Shown here piece by piece: positions 51,401 to 63,792 of a stretch of 64,000 bases of DNA. Positions within the stretch are counted from its first letter, which is position 1; every line of letters begins with the position of its first letter. Position numbers and translations under genes: made by a program. This stretch comes from Luidia sarsii (lineage: Eukaryota; Echinodermata; Asteroidea; Paxillosida; Luidiidae): NCBI GenBank assembly GCA_949987565.1, contig OX465103.1:10801149-10865148 (forward strand), in the 5' to 3' direction. Below the pieces are notes generated by a model, which was not told where the DNA came from, searched no databases, and was given only the letters and a program-made list of their open reading frames with translations.

Positions 51401-54400
51401 TAATAGATGATTGCACGACCAATGTTTACCGGTACATGCAATGACGTGATTTATAATGGGTATTTTTTTCATCTCATTTGGCACAGTAGTTACAAACTAG
51501 AGATTTATGTCTGTTGGCAAACAGAACATAACGCTTTTCCGCATCTGGTTCTCTACAAAAAACAAAAAAAAATTGATAAAAACAATTTGACATCATCAGG
51601 ATTCGAACCCATAACCTCCATTCCTAACCCAAAATGCACGTGCATATTTTGTGCACAAAGTGTATGGGACTTCATTATAATATTAAAGAAATCATAATAA
51701 TTCTGAACAATGGTCAATTGTTTCCAAACTCAGGATTTAGAATGTCTAGCACAATAGCTAAACACCCACCAAATTTCGAGAAGATTGACCTTTGGCAAAT
51801 GTGTTTTAAAAACACGCATTTTGATGACGTCACGATTGCGTCATGGCATTTTGGCCCCAGAGGGTGTTTCTAAACTCCATCCCCAATAGATATAAACAAA
51901 ACAAATAAAAAAATCTTGCTCCGTTGGCCAAAATATGCTCAATTGAATGTTGCAATCTTAAAAGTTCTTGACCTCATTAATATTCATGAGATGACATCAC
52001 GATCAAATTAGGGCAATTTTTGGATACACCTTTTCCCAACTTAGATATAGTGCAAAATTGAAACCAAACGAACTTGTACTTTTGCCTATAATGGAATTTG
52101 AAATTTGCCCTTTTAAAGCGCTGTCATGTGACACGTGGCGACGTCATGACGTTTTCAAGACTACAGCGCAAAATTTCAGCAAGTGTTTTATGCATTTACA
52201 AAGTTTGACAACAATCAAAATTTGTTCAATGGCAAAAGTGCCTTCTGAAAAAAAACCTGTGCTTTGTCTATGGCATTTTTCCGACAAGAAATCAGAACAA
52301 CAATAGCTTTTCCGCTTCGCGGCGGAAAAGCTAAAAACTGGTACAAACTGCGCACTGACTAAAATTACCTGCAATACATAAATCTCAAAAGTTAGAGGGC
52401 CTGACATTTTGATCCTAGCAGGACTTTTCTTTAAGGCACCTTTCTCATTTGGCACAGAGAAGCGATGGAAATGTACAAAGAAGAATGTTGACAATAATTA
52501 TGATAGTCTTCTTTGCTTATTTCCACTCCTGTTCTGCACCAAATGAGGTGCAAAAATTCTATAAGTCACATGATGGCAGGTATTGGTCGTGCAATCGGTC
52601 TATTGCAAGCTCCTGATCTTCTACAGGCCAGTTTAATAAGCCAACATCGTTCACCGATGCTCTATAAATCCAATGTGATTTTCCTTTTTCTATTTCCCTG
52701 AAAACAAATGTGCACTTAATCCATTGGCCACAGCCTGTCCATTCAGGCTTAAATTAAGATGAAGGGCTATGTGATGTCATTACATTATTCCCAGTGATGG
52801 ATACAACTGTTGGGAAGACAGTAGTTGTGGTCCTGACATTACCTTTTATGGAAGGAAATCTTTCGCACTTTGTACTACAAAATCATGTTTACAATGGTGT
52901 AAACAAAAACACAGACTCCAATAATTGTAGTTACAATGTAAAATATTTGATTTTTAACAAAATTTCAAAAGCTGGAATATTCTTAACTTAGTGAAGGTTT
53001 GATTGAATGGCTCTTATTTTGTCAGGTTTGTCAGACAACTTGTGGATTTGAGTCGAGTCATTGAGCCTATGTTTTTCCCAGCCGTTTTTCAAATGTTGAA
53101 CAATGGATTTTTCTAATTAGAATAAGTCATATGAAAAAGAGAAAAAAATGGCTTTATTAATTTTCATTTGATGATAAAAGGCTTTAATAATTTCCCCAGT
53201 ATTGTTTACAAATGCGGCATCCTTTGCAGAAGGTCCTGCAAGGATTGGAACTACTAGGAATAATATTCTAGTGATTTTGTTTTAATTTTCTCAGCCATTT
53301 TTGAAATTGTCTCAAAATTTCAAAATTTTACTATAGTGGATCTGTTATTTCAAACTTTTAAAATGGATGATTTACATCTAATGCTGGTTCTCCTTCTTTC
53401 TTTTTTATATTTTCAGTGTGGTAGATGTCACTTCATACATTTATTTCTCTGTTTTTGCACCACTTATCTACCTGACTTTCTTACACAAATTTTTCAGGTG
53501 AGTCAGCTTTGGTTTCCACAAATAGTAAGAAAGATACCTCTACCCTATTTGGTTTATTGTTAAGGGCCTTTTTTATCTACATGTATGAGTTATCCTCTGC
53601 AACCTGATAAATAGTCATTCTGTAATTCTGTGGAGTTTGAGGTTGATGTCTTTTAAGGTCCAATACAACATTGGGAAGATCGGGAAACATTGGTGTGCAC
53701 AGATTTCCTTCTAATTTACCCAGTTTGTAGATGGTCATGATAGAATGTTCATGTTGAAATCTTACGGTCTGGGATGCTGTACTTCATCAACAAAATAGTT
53801 AATTACCTTCTTACACTGCAGAACGGTGCATAAACCATGACAGTTTTTTTATTTTTCTATTTTCTCAGATTACCATTTGAGCTAAAACCTTTGCAAATAT
53901 TCATTTATGTTTTATGGTTTAACATACAAACTGTGGCAATCTTTTGACCTTTACCAATGTTGTATAGGGCCTTTAAACTGTAACTTCATCTGATGTCGAC
54001 CTTTAATTCAATCCTTGAACTCCCAGCATTGCACGAAAAGGTTCTTGTGCATGATCATTCTGATCTAAGTGTGTAGCAGCTGTAAACAGACAGATTTGTT
54101 TGAGGAACACTGCCATCCATCTAACTGTTGCTCCTTTACGCCTTAAAAAATACCTCGTATTTGTAATGATTGGAATGTGAAAAAAGGAATAAAAGGGCTT
54201 CAGTTACCATAGATACCATCCATTTATCCTTTAGTCTTTGTATTCCTGGGACTTAAGGGCACATAAAAATGTACCCAATATTTTTGTGTTTATTTTTCAA
54301 CCTTCAGAAAACACAAACAACGTCCTTTGTTGTCCTACAACAATCCAGAGGAAGTGGATGATGAGGTGCATAGATTGCCCAGCTCTGGCAAAGAAGAACC

Positions 54401-54563
54401 AGTCACCATTAATCCCAGCCCTACTGTCTACAACAGCACTGAGTTTGGCCAGTCACCCAATGTGACCTTTGGCCCCTTGGTCATTGGTAACCCGTTTGGT
54501 GACCACACAATACAAGCTGTTGCCGCGATTGAGGTCCAGCCAAGCATTAACTACTCGGAGTAA
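45256..54563 (+). CDS. TPRA1: TPRA1 (GPR175)-type seven-pass membrane protein, complete (9 coding exons, 404 aa)
   Basis: TPRA1 (transmembrane protein adipocyte-associated 1) is an orphan seven-pass protein; its molecular role is poorly defined. Coding exons: 45256-45479, 46488-46620, 46945-47034, 47633-47785, 48270-48383, 48528-48588, 49202-49304, 53417-53497, 54308-54563; all GT/AG and in frame. The N-terminus (1-66) is acidic, lacks a signal peptide and has N-glycosylation sites at NIT (24, 34). Seven hydrophobic segments fall near 80-97, 112-133, 150-172, 181-203, 228-250, 263-287 and 293-318. Family blocks include [57 protein letters not shown] and [14 protein letters not shown]. The 84-residue cytoplasmic tail is longer than in human (373 aa total). 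No lesion seen. Confidence 0.94.
46488..46620 (+). CDS. TPRA1: TPRA1 exon: TM1 and start of TM2
   Basis: [44 protein letters not shown]. Acceptor cacacag, donor ATG|gtgagt. Confidence 0.93.
46945..47034 (+). CDS. TPRA1: TPRA1 exon: TM2
   Basis: 30 codons, [20 protein letters not shown] then [10 protein letters not shown]; phase 0 both sides; donor ACA|gtaagt. Confidence 0.93.
47195..47570. mobile_element. Related non-autonomous piggyBac-like copy, degraded
   Basis: Shares 'gtgccatttccacaactcgc taaacaattgggaacaataa', 'caaacctggcacaatcgg' and a right end 'aggtcccggcgcaaagtggttaa' with the 50-kb elements. The left end is not recognisable. TPRA1 intron. Confidence 0.6.
47633..47785 (+). CDS. 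TPRA1: TPRA1 exon: TM3 and TM4
   Basis: [52 protein letters not shown] 62-bp minisatellite starts 15 bp after the donor. Confidence 0.94.
47801..48048 (+). repeat. 62-bp minisatellite, about 4 copies
   Basis: Units start at 47801, 47863, 47925 and 47987 (gtcatcacacac ... ctgaatacaattggcagacagg). The middle units are almost identical. It begins 15 bp after a TPRA1 donor (47786). Confidence 0.93.
48270..48383 (+). CDS. TPRA1: TPRA1 exon: loop and TM5
   Basis: [38 protein letters not shown]. Contains the family YDIYAHGG loop. Donor TTG|gtaaaa. Confidence 0.93.
48528..48588 (+). CDS. TPRA1: TPRA1 exon: end of TM5
   Basis: [20 protein letters not shown] plus one base of Val259. A 61-nt exon, acceptor ttttcag, donor G|gtgagt. 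Confidence 0.92.
49202..49304 (+). CDS. TPRA1: TPRA1 exon: TM6
   Basis: [33 protein letters not shown]. The following intron (4.1 kb) holds a piggyBac-like element. Confidence 0.92.
50010..50246. mobile_element. Partial piggyBac-like copy
   Basis: Contains 'caaacctggcacaatcgggc', 'tgaaaagagtctttg', 'ggaggtcctggtgtgaaatg' and ends at the TTAA (50243-50246) where the next element starts. Left end missing. Confidence 0.55.
50247..50858. mobile_element. piggyBac-like non-autonomous element, 612 bp
   Basis: Flanked on both sides by TTAA (50243-50246 and 50859-50862). Left end CCCCTTGACGGCGGGA and right end (reverse complement) CCCCTTTGCGCCGGGA form the TIR. TTAA target sites and CCC-starting termini are typical of the piggyBac superfamily. 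The inside has short open frames on both strands but no transposase motif I can name. Confidence 0.75.
53417..53497 (+). CDS. TPRA1: TPRA1 exon: TM7
   Basis: [20 protein letters not shown] then TFLHKFF and two bases of Arg320. Acceptor ttttcag, donor AG|gtgagt. Confidence 0.93.
54308..54563 (+). CDS. TPRA1: TPRA1 last exon: cytoplasmic tail
   Basis: [20 protein letters not shown] to [10 protein letters not shown] and TAA. The start (RPLLSYN with an acidic run) aligns with the vertebrate ILFSYKCQVDETEEPD region; the rest is Ser/Asn/Pro-rich and lineage specific. Confidence 0.92.
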
Positions 54564-54814
54564 TACACACACACATGTGGCATTATTGCTGTTATACATT
54601 TCCTGTATTTAAGTTTTAACCCATGCTATTTCCTGTGTACAAACCAATGATTTCAAGTCTTGTACATTATGACATGATCTCTAAATGGTATTCTGAGCCA
54701 GATATCCAAGGAAGATACCTTCATCTGATCAGACATTCCTGTTCATTTCCCGTTGTTTTGACCTTGAGAAAAGTCCTGTTGGGATGGAAACTCAAACTCT
54801 CAACATTTGTTAGC

Positions 54815-54955
54815 GGTGACTGGCATCCCCACCCCGGAAAAGACTAGTTGATTAGTAGGGAAGACCACCATGTAAGGGCTGGGTAGCTCAGATGGTAAGA
54901 GCGCAAATTCGGAGGTCTCAGGTTAGAGTCCCAGTCCATGGGTCAAGGCAAAGTG
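54815..54955 (+). mobile_element. SINE-2 copy
   Basis: Head ggtgactggcatccccaccc..aaaagactagttgatt, then GGGCTGGGTAGCTCAGATGG TAAGAGCG, GTCTCAGGTTAGAGTCCCAG. Lies about 250 bp after the TPRA1 stop, within its likely 3' UTR. Confidence 0.75.
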
Positions 54956-57329
54956 TTTTTTTGCCATTTTCCAAAACATGTTTTGTTATTGTTTAATCTC
55001 CAAGATGGCGATGTAATAGTGTCAATGCATAAGGTCATTAAAGGAAAAACCTTGCAAAGGATCTGTGAGCTGTTCTTTTGCAGCTACAGATATGTATTTA
55101 GTTGGGTTTCGTGTGTGTGTAACGAGGAAGTGTTTGCTGAAATGCAAATTGATAGTAGAGTATATTTTTGGTAATGTTTTGGAAGGACAATTTACTGGAG
55201 AGTTCATAATCAAAGGGGAAGATTGCTAACGATTTGATGTGGCTATTGGACAAGATAATTGAAACTCAAGCATGCCTGCAAAAATATGGATTGTCTTATT
55301 TATGTTACTGTTGTATTTATATAAATGTTTCTCTTTCTAAATTATGGACGATTTCAAGACCTCAAAACCGACATAAAAAGTGGAATATTTATGGTAGCGA
55401 TGACATAAATGGATGCTTGCTTATTAGTGATCTCTCGAAAACGAGAATATTGTTTTGAAAATACATCCAGCTACACCAGAACTGACCAAGTTTCAGTTCT
55501 TTGTTTAAAGTATCACCTACGTGGATATCCATCTTTCCTTGGATCTATCGGAAGGTCGGATTACTTTAGCTTCTAATTGCACAATTTGTCTGATTTTAAT
55601 TTGTTAATTGAAAAAAAAATTAAAAACTGGAAAACAAATGAACAAGTGGCCCTTGCCCTCATTTTGAGAAATTAATTCTTCATTTTAAAGTGGAATTTTC
55701 AAGTTCTGGAAACAGTGAATGTACATGTAATCAGTTTGTGAAAATCCTGACATGAGGATACAAATTACGCTTGTATTTTCTGCACTTTTTTAAATTCGTT
55801 TTTCCATGCTGTTTCTCTTTTGTCTCAATTAGCCAATAAGCCAAGCTACACGCCCCAAAATGTCAATTCTAAAAGGTGTTGATATGAAATATATATTAAA
55901 GCCATTTTTGTTGTCAAAATTTCAAATTTGGGCTTAATCAGTTCTGTGTGTCATTTCTTGGTGTCATTTGAATTTGTTTCAATCTCCTTCGTGTTAGAAG
56001 ATTGACATGTCATTATGATGTCATATTAGTGATATACTGCACTGTCCCTCTCGACAAGAGTGCCCCTGCCCCTCACGGAAATGATGTCACTGATATACAG
56101 CAAATGAGTTGATTACCCTTGCTTTGATTAATCATGGTTCAATCGGATAAGTCATGTCGGCAATTTCCTCTAAATTCTTATTGAAAATTACCCCTTGGGC
56201 ATGAGTTTATCCTGGACTGTAGCAAGAATCATGTATTTCTTTTCAAGCTCCTGCCTGTGTAAAGGCGCCCTGAATTTCTGCCATTTGCAATGGAAGTTGG
56301 TCAAAGGCTTTGCATTTTTGCATGACATCATGAAGGAATCGAATGAAGCATGAGGCGAGGTTGGGTTTTTTCCGCATTTGTCTGTCATTCCCTTATGAAG
56401 TCTGCTAATTATTACCACTTTCAGAATATCTTCTCTTACTAGTATCTCTAACAAACTGACTCCCCACAACCAAACTCCCAGGCTTTGACTATAATAATTA
56501 TGGCCATACAAATTATCGCTTCTATTTGTGCTTCTATGTATAACCATGGTGTTATAGACCTACACGTATAATATACCAGCTCACCGCATTGCATAATATA
56601 TCTCTTCATTCCACCATGAGAGACCATCATTTCTTCACGGTTCGACCCTCCATGCTTCGACCTACTAACCAATAGCCATCCACAGTTATATTATCTTCAT
56701 CATCGTTATGGTGACCTTTTTGCCCGGAATCCAATAAAATGAAACGGCCAAATATTGAACGCCCAAAGTGGACAACTCAAATTTGTTCTGCTGTCGAGGC
56801 GCGGCAAAATGTACACAACTTGAAACTGAAACTTTACATTTCTACCAGCAAAAACAGAGGGACTCCTCAAAAGTGGACATGCTCATGTTTTCATTTTCAA
56901 CTGGTAGATTTTCCGGTTTTCAGATTTCGTATCAAGCGTTTTCAAAAACCTGCAAAATTTTCTGCTATTTGATTGTACTTTATATTGGACTGTCGTTTGG
57001 TGTTGTCGATGTTATTATTGTTACCACCCCGCTTTATAACACCCACCCCAGGAGATAATGGACGCTTCCGACCAATTGACGTCAGTACAAATATGGAGGA
57101 AGGAGAGCCCAATATTATTATTTTCATAGAACCGCATAAAATTTGAAAATCTGCTAAGCGGGAAAAGTCTTCTTTGTGTTAACGGGATTACAAACTGCAC
57201 TGCGACGTGATGCCAATTGCTTTTGACTTGTATTCCAACCCTTCTTTACTATTGGGCATTTTTGGCATCTCATTTTGGTGCAGAACAGCGTGCAATTTCA
57301 TGTAATCCGTTATGGCCATTTCTGGGCTT

Positions 57330-57455
57330 ACTATTTCATGGAATCCGTTAGCAAGACTTTGAAGCTCTTGAAATACGCAAACCATATCAGCAAAGAATAT
57401 CTGCTATGGTAAGCGAAGATTTTTGCAAACGGCAACAGATTCCATGAAATTGGAC
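57330..57455. repeat. Short inverted repeat
   Basis: atttcatggaatccgttagc..aagactttg near 57331 pairs imperfectly with the cgaagatttttgcaaacggc..agattccatgaaat stretch ending near 57451. Flanked by words shared with 52460-52570. Confidence 0.6.
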
Positions 57456-58297
57456 AAGGAGTGGAAATGAGCAAAGAAGACTATCATAATATTGTCCACA
57501 TTCATCTTTGGACATTTCCATCGCTGCTCTGTGCCAAATGAGATGAAAATAATACCCACTAGGCATATTATTAAGTCACGTGATGGTATATAAACCGTGG
57601 TCGCGTAATATAAAGCCGTATTGGAAGACATATAAAGCCGTTTTCGAAATGAAGGCTAGGCTTCGGTCATATTTCTCTTACTCATAAAATCTATAGAAAC
57701 AAGCGCTTGGCCCAAGTTTTGTGGGGGGAATAACCTGTACCTATCAAGCCAAGAAACCTTCAAATTCGGAAACAAACCACAGCCTGGATTTTCAGGTTTT
57801 GTCAGACCATGGAGGATTCCTCCATGGTCAGACGAAGACGAAGCCTGAGCCCGAGCAGAAGCCCTCATTTCGAAAACAGCCTAGTAGACAACATAATAGG
57901 ATCAGTCAAAATTAGGGAAAAGTTGTCGCCATCGTAGTTGGAGTTGCAATGGTTGTTACTGAGCTTTACAAATACAATGCTCCAACACTCAGCCAGCTCG
58001 ACGGGATCGGGATTGAGGTTCGTAGTTCATCTCATCAGACGTCCATTTCGTACTCGAACACGTCATCCAAATGCAAGGTTTTCGGCTTCATTTTTTTTAG
58101 ACGGGTATTCTGTTTGAAACAGGAGAGTGAGGTTCTAGTTTCAAAACAAAAAGAACCCATAAACAGTGTACAATTATTGGATGGTTCAGAAAGGTGTTTT
58201 TTGTGGGGTTTTTTTTTCAATGAAGCGTTCACTCGCACTTCACTTGAGAAAGCTGCACGAACTTGACTTGCCTCTACTGTGCCAATTCAACACACAT

Positions 58298-59110
58298 AAC
58301 AACCCACAGTAGCAGAGTTCCACCAAAACTCCAGATACGTGTGTACTTTCATCCAACATTCGGCCAACTGGTTGTCTGAACACGATCCTCAGGGAGTCCT
58401 ACAATGCTTGAAGACGTTAGACCCATTGGTGCACCTTCTCTGAAGCGCACTGTTTATGTTTTGCTTTGACCCGCATGCTGTGAACATTAGACCCAGTATA
58501 TAGGCGGGGTCTATATAAAATGCATCGGTGAACTCTGGAATGCATGCATGAGAAATTTCTAAAATGTTTTGTGGAAAGACTTGGGTATTAAGGTCAATTT
58601 GACAGTGTCTGGCTGTATATAGAGCTGTAGCGCTTAATGATAGCCACATCCGAGTGTCGACTAGGAGACAAACCAAAGGAACTGAAAATGATTAACAGGC
58701 TTTTGTGAACAATTTATGGAAGGTAACTGTAATATATAGCTAGATTGTAGGGACTTTGAAAGACAAAGATGAACCAGACGCCAGACGCTATCAAATTGAC
58801 CTTTGCCTCGAAAAAATACCTAAACCTTTCCACAAATCATTTTAGACATTTCTCATGCATGCATCCCAGAGTTCACCATTATAGACCCCCGACTATATAC
58901 TGGGTCTATTCTAATGTTCACAAGCATGCAGGTTAAAGCAAAACAAAAGCAGTGCCCTTCAGAGAAGGTGCACGTACCAATACATGGGTCTATAACGTCT
59001 TCAAGCATTGTTGGACTATCCCTGAGGATCGTGTTCAGACAACCAGTTGGCCGAATGTTGGATGAAAGTGTCTGGAGTTTTGGTGGAACTCTGCTACTGT
59101 GGGCTGTTAT
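58298..59110. repeat. Large inverted repeat, arms about 315-333 bp
   Basis: 58298-58613 is the imperfect reverse complement of 58778-59110 (paired words include cccacagtagcagagttcca, cggccaactggttgtctgaa, tgcatgcatgagaaat, ggtcaatttga), with a loop of about 165 bp. The arms differ by scattered substitutions and small indels. Short ORFs in the arms have no known family. Confidence 0.88.
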
Positions 59111-59825
59111 TTGCAATTCAATACTTTACCAAATTTACCGGTAGTGATATACTTTCACTTAACATAAAAGTGCATGAGAACAGACATGAAACCAGTCAGT
59201 TCTTACTTCTATCCGGGGCTATTTTTTTTTACACATTTCTTTTCATTGGTTGTTGTCTTACCAACAGCTGGTATTTTCAGATAGATATATTTCATAATTT
59301 TGTTATAATATTATATCATTTCATATTCCATGTGTATAATATATTTTACATCATATAATGTGAACGGCCGATCGACTTCCGATCGTTACTCGGAAAGCAA
59401 TTAATTGTGCGATTCATTCATTCATTCATTCATTTATTTTCACAGTAGAGAATCACTCTTAAGCTTATACATTTCTGTTTATAAAATATAGAATTGTGCG
59501 ATTGCCGCTAGTCATCGATGTTTTCTTTTAGCCACAATCAGTGTGAACATGTGGCCTATACTCCATACACTACTAAGCTATTTTCAGAATGATAAGGTTG
59601 GTTTATACAGTAGGTTATGATTTTGGGACCCTAACTGCTCAGTGTTCATGCTGGCGAGTATTTAAAAAATCCGAGAAAAGGCTACTTATTATGGGCCATG
59701 TTTAAGGGTTTATATATCTTGTGCCATACTTGTACCATCTACACTGGAGGAGGTAACTAACTAAAGAGCTAAAATTTGTTTGATATTCAAGCAATCTCCA
59801 TTAAAAAAATGTTTTTAATGATTTC

Positions 59826-59894
59826 AAAAGTTAGAGGGCCTTATGTTTCGATCCTGACAGGTGCTGCTAGGATCGAAACGTCAGGCCTTACTTT
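59826..59894. repeat. Compact GGCCTGACG foldback
   Basis: ttagagggccttatgtttcg on one side and cgaaacgtcaggccttac on the other with almost no loop; the AGGACCTTTCTC part of the arms is lost. Confidence 0.8.
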
Positions 59895-62573
59895 TAAGAT
59901 TTATGTATTGCAGGTCATTTTTAGTCAGTGGGCAGTTTGCAATTTTTTTTTAGTGATTTGATAACAGATAAAAAATGACTTGAAATAAGATTATTGATTA
60001 CATTTTGTAAATTACTTGCAGTCTTTTAAAAAGATAATTCATAATAATTACGGGTTTGTTCATGCAGAAACAAGATTTGCAGCTGTCAGCTTTAAATTAT
60101 TGCTTAGAATTAATTGAATATTGTACAAGTACTTCGGTTCATAAATAATTATGCAGTTTTGAGGGAACCTCGTAATTATTAAGCAATGGTGTGAAACTCA
60201 TGCATTTCTGTAGGCCTATGCTCTGGAAGTGCTAAAACTCAATTTGAATGGTTACCAGTGGTTACCACAAGTCCAGTAGCAAGATATACTGTTTAATTAC
60301 TACATATAAATGAACAGCTACTTCCTGATTCCTCTTGAAGGCTGTACAATAGCACACTGCCAGCTCAACCATTGCAACAGGAGCTGCAGTTCTCACAAAA
60401 GAAAACCATTTGTTTTTAACTGCGCCACACCTGGCCTCTTTGTATGTCTTTAATATCCTTCATCATTAAACCACCTTGGTAAGATCGAAAAACAGAAATG
60501 TTCACACATTTACTTGAAACGTGAACAGTTTGAAGATGGTTATAGTAGAAACCTCGCACTGAAATATTTCTGTCTAAAATGATGAATTTTCTTATAAAAA
60601 AAAAAAAAAAGAGTAAAGAAAAAAATTGCGTCTCACCTCAAGATCTAGATAATTTTTTGGGAACAATACATTGAATCAGTGCTGCATTTTCGCGAAACAA
60701 AATGTTGGATCACACAACGTATGGATTTGATTCTTTGATCTCGACCAATGTTGTGCGGAAGATAATGACTTTCTTTCAGAAGGGTATCTTGAACATCCAA
60801 GATAATGCGAAGTGATCGTTCAGTGGTCACAGTAATGAACAGATGGAACCAGCATCATAGCGAAGTAGTGTGACCCTGGTCATTTTCATCTTGCCAATCA
60901 ATATCTTCATTTTTCAAGTTTTCTTTCATATTTTAAATCATATTTTGTAGCATTAATGTTCAGATGTTTTTCTTGGCTGATTTATCGAAAGGGAAAATCA
61001 CTTGTCGGGAAATATGACAGGGGTGGAGTTTGATATACAAATAATTATGATAGTATTCCTTGTTTAATTTCCCCCTACTTTTTTTATCTTTGTTTTTGCA
61101 AAATTTTAGAGAATTTTTATTTTTCATGTTTTAGTAGTTAATATCAAGACATCATTTTACTGGTTACAGTACCTCGTCGAGGTACATACTGCACCTTAAA
61201 GATTTTTAAGTAGGCCTACTTATTGATTTTAGTGGGGAGGGAGAAAGGTAAAATTGTGGGTTTATTTGGAGTTTCGTTTTCTTATTTCAATTTAAGCAAA
61301 TTAATTTAGCCGAATTGGTTCATTCAATTAAGAAATACCCTTTACTTACTATATTCGCTCTGCTACTAAGCTATTTTCAGACAATAGGCCTCGGACAAAC
61401 CAACTTCATGCTGAAAGTCCACGAAGGCTCTTAGCCACGCAAGCATGAAAGAACCAATCGTTGGACAACGGTTAAAGTGTAACCAATAAAAACAAATTAT
61501 TAAAAATTAATTTATTTTGATCTTTTCTGAATTGTTTGTAGGGAATCGTGTATGCGGGCGTGGCTTAACATCTGTTCCTGACAAAATCAATGAAAAACAG
61601 ATGGACACCTTTAGATGGCAAAACATTTTCTTAAATTTTGAAGTTGGAAACTAGTCTGAATTCTGCAATCTATAAAGGAACACACAACGCGTTTGCAATC
61701 TAAAATTATACATAAATAACCAAAATGTACTAATGAAAATGGCATAAAAATTTAAAATCTAAATTAAGAAGTCACCCTAACACCGGAAAGACACATTTCA
61801 CCAGTAATGTACTCGTACCCTACATTCTAGAAGTTAGTTTTTAGTTTTAGTCTACGCAGTCAAGCGACCACTCGCCAGTTTGCGTCTGTCAGCCGCAGCA
61901 AACATTAAGTAAGGGATATTCGTCGACTTTTTGTGCGAGGTAAAATCAGTCGAATGCAAACTGTATGATTATTGTATTGCATAAAAGCCTTAAACTTCGA
62001 CTGACATCGACTATATCGACGATATTTCATTTTAAGTTAACTATTTTTTTTTACAAAAATACAGAAGTAGGGCTACATGTACAGTGTGTGTAGGCCTAGC
62101 CTATAGCATTATCAAAACCTGTAACCCCTTTTTACTTATGGTGATTAAACCATACCTTTGATATTATATCATAATGTAGGCTTACTGGTACGCTCATATA
62201 GGCCTACAAAGCCTAAATTAATCTCAAATGACTGTTTTGGGGTGTTTTTTTTTTATAAAAGCAGTTCTCCAGAACCGATATTGCGCATGTTGTCCACAGT
62301 GGAGATCTCTTACTGCATAGCATGCGGGATTGCGTACTATATAGTAAAGGCCCATGGAGTGGATGTGATTGCTTGTTGTACGAGGATTGTGCATTTGTCA
62401 TAATGGATGAAATAATGCAAAGTTTGTCAGGAGAAAACCCCAGTGAAAACAACAAGCAAATATTCCGAATTATTCAAGAATTCTAGGTGGAAATAAAATC
62501 GGAGCATTGTGAAGTACATGTATTGCCTCTTGGTACAATCAAAGATTGCTCAATTCTTTGCGTTCGGTACAGA

Positions 62574-63792
62574 TTAAGTTTTATTATTGGGTGGCTGTGC
62601 CGGTTTTACTGATTTAGTCTTCGTCGTCTTTCGAACTGTGTTTACTTTGCTCGTTATATTTTGTTTGGTAACGTTGGTTCTAGGTGGAGCATCTACCTTT
62701 TTCAAAAACCGAGTAGATTGATCTTTCATTCTCTGTCTGATGGCATTGACCCAGCCCGCATCGTAACGAACCAACTCCTCACACTCACTATTTCGACTGC
62801 CCTTGAAAGTGTATATACTCTCTTTGTGGCCGCTTAAACGCTCGGTGGCATTTTCCAAGCATCTTTTAGTCACGTTATCCTTCAGCTGTCGAAACTTCTC
62901 CAAGTCACTCTGAAAGGCGGCTCCGTAGTGTCGGATTTTCTCCCAGAGCGTTCGGTTGAAATGGTTGTATAATCTCAGGTCTATATGGTTCCACTTCAGG
63001 ATTTTGGCCTCCATGTCCGACGTGACGTTTGTGCGGACGAATGGTTTTCTTACACCTTTGGAGATGTAGACAATGTCTTGGAAATCCCAGCACAAGATAT
63101 TCTTGAGAACGATCAAGGATTCATCAAAGTATTCGTTGATAAGGACCAAATCCATGTTTTGACTCATGGCTTCGATGGTATGGTTTACCAAGGTCTCATT
63201 GTCCTGCATCTTCACGTCCAGGCCAAGATCGTACATCTGCCCGTTTTTCAAGAAGGCTTTCCGAAAAGCTGGGTGCTCCAAGAAAGACGTGGGAAGGTTC
63301 TTGAGGTAGGCTTCCAGTGGTTTGACTCCAGGATATTTTTTTTTGATGGCACTGGCAAACTCGGGGAAGTAATTGAAGGCAGATTCCATTTGTTTCTTGG
63401 GGTGCCTGAGGATGGTGAGAAACACTGCGCCCGGGATGAGCTTCGCCATGACGGGGTGGCTGTAGCGAGCATGGTTGGTGAGAATGTTATATCCGCCAAG
63501 GGCCTCCCAAACCACAACACCACTTTTGCTCTTCAAATCCTTCTGGAAAATCCGAGCAGGGTTGAACCTTTGGGTTTCAGGGAAGGCATGTCCGGTAGCT
63601 GGCACACCAAAGGTCAGGTTTCTCAGGTAGCCAAACCGTTCCAGTATGGTTGCTATGGTAGAGCTCCCGGTCTTGTGGGTCTTGATGAAGACAATATTGT
63701 GCTTGAGCTTGCATGGAACTGGCGTTGTCTTCGGAGGATAATCCACGATGGGCACGTCCGTTGAATTCATTTGATACAAAACACCAATTTCC
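62574..63792 (-). CDS. Galactose-3-O-sulfotransferase family, last exon (405 aa visible)
   Basis: GAL3ST enzymes move sulfate from PAPS to the 3-OH of terminal galactose on glycolipids or glycans in the Golgi lumen. The exon opens after the acceptor tctccaag (phase 2) with EIGVLYQMNSTDVPIVDYPP. It holds the 5'-phosphosulfate loop FIKTHKTGSST (about residues 35-45), the 3'-phosphate motif LTILRHPKKQMES (about 126-137), EYFDESLIVLKNILCWDFQD and WNHIDLRLYNHFNRTLWEKI, all GAL3ST hallmarks. Several N-glycosylation sites fit a luminal domain. The C-terminus is basic and low complexity (KTTKTKSVKPAQPPNNKT). The short cytoplasmic/TM part expected of a type II Golgi enzyme is not in this exon and was not found in the last 200 bp. 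Which vertebrate paralogue it matches cannot be told. Tail-to-tail with TPRA1. Confidence 0.92.

Larger units (their letters stand above)
49305..53416. other. TPRA1 intron, 4.1 kb
   Basis: Contains related non-autonomous transposon copies (50010-50246 and 50247-50858) and a GGCCTGACG repeat (52385-52440). 52460-52615 shares segments with 57470-57610. No exon recognised. Confidence 0.6.
54564..62573. other. Intergenic region between TPRA1 and GAL3ST
   Basis: No coding gene is supported. Begins with TPRA1 3' UTR; ATTAAA near 55895 is a weak poly(A) candidate. Contains a SINE-2 copy (54815-54955), a hairpin around 57330-57455, the large inverted repeat (58298-59110), a short ATTC microsatellite (59414-59436) and a compact foldback (59826-59894). 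60000-62500 is AT-rich with nothing recognised. Confidence 0.55.

Noticed and set aside
57949..58266. 105-codon plus-strand ORF
   Set aside because: No recognisable domain, no plausible splice partners, and an antisense ORF overlaps it; it lies just left of the large inverted repeat.
62985..63764. 259-codon plus-strand ORF
   Set aside because: It is the antisense shadow of the GAL3ST catalytic exon, whose motifs are clear on the minus strand.
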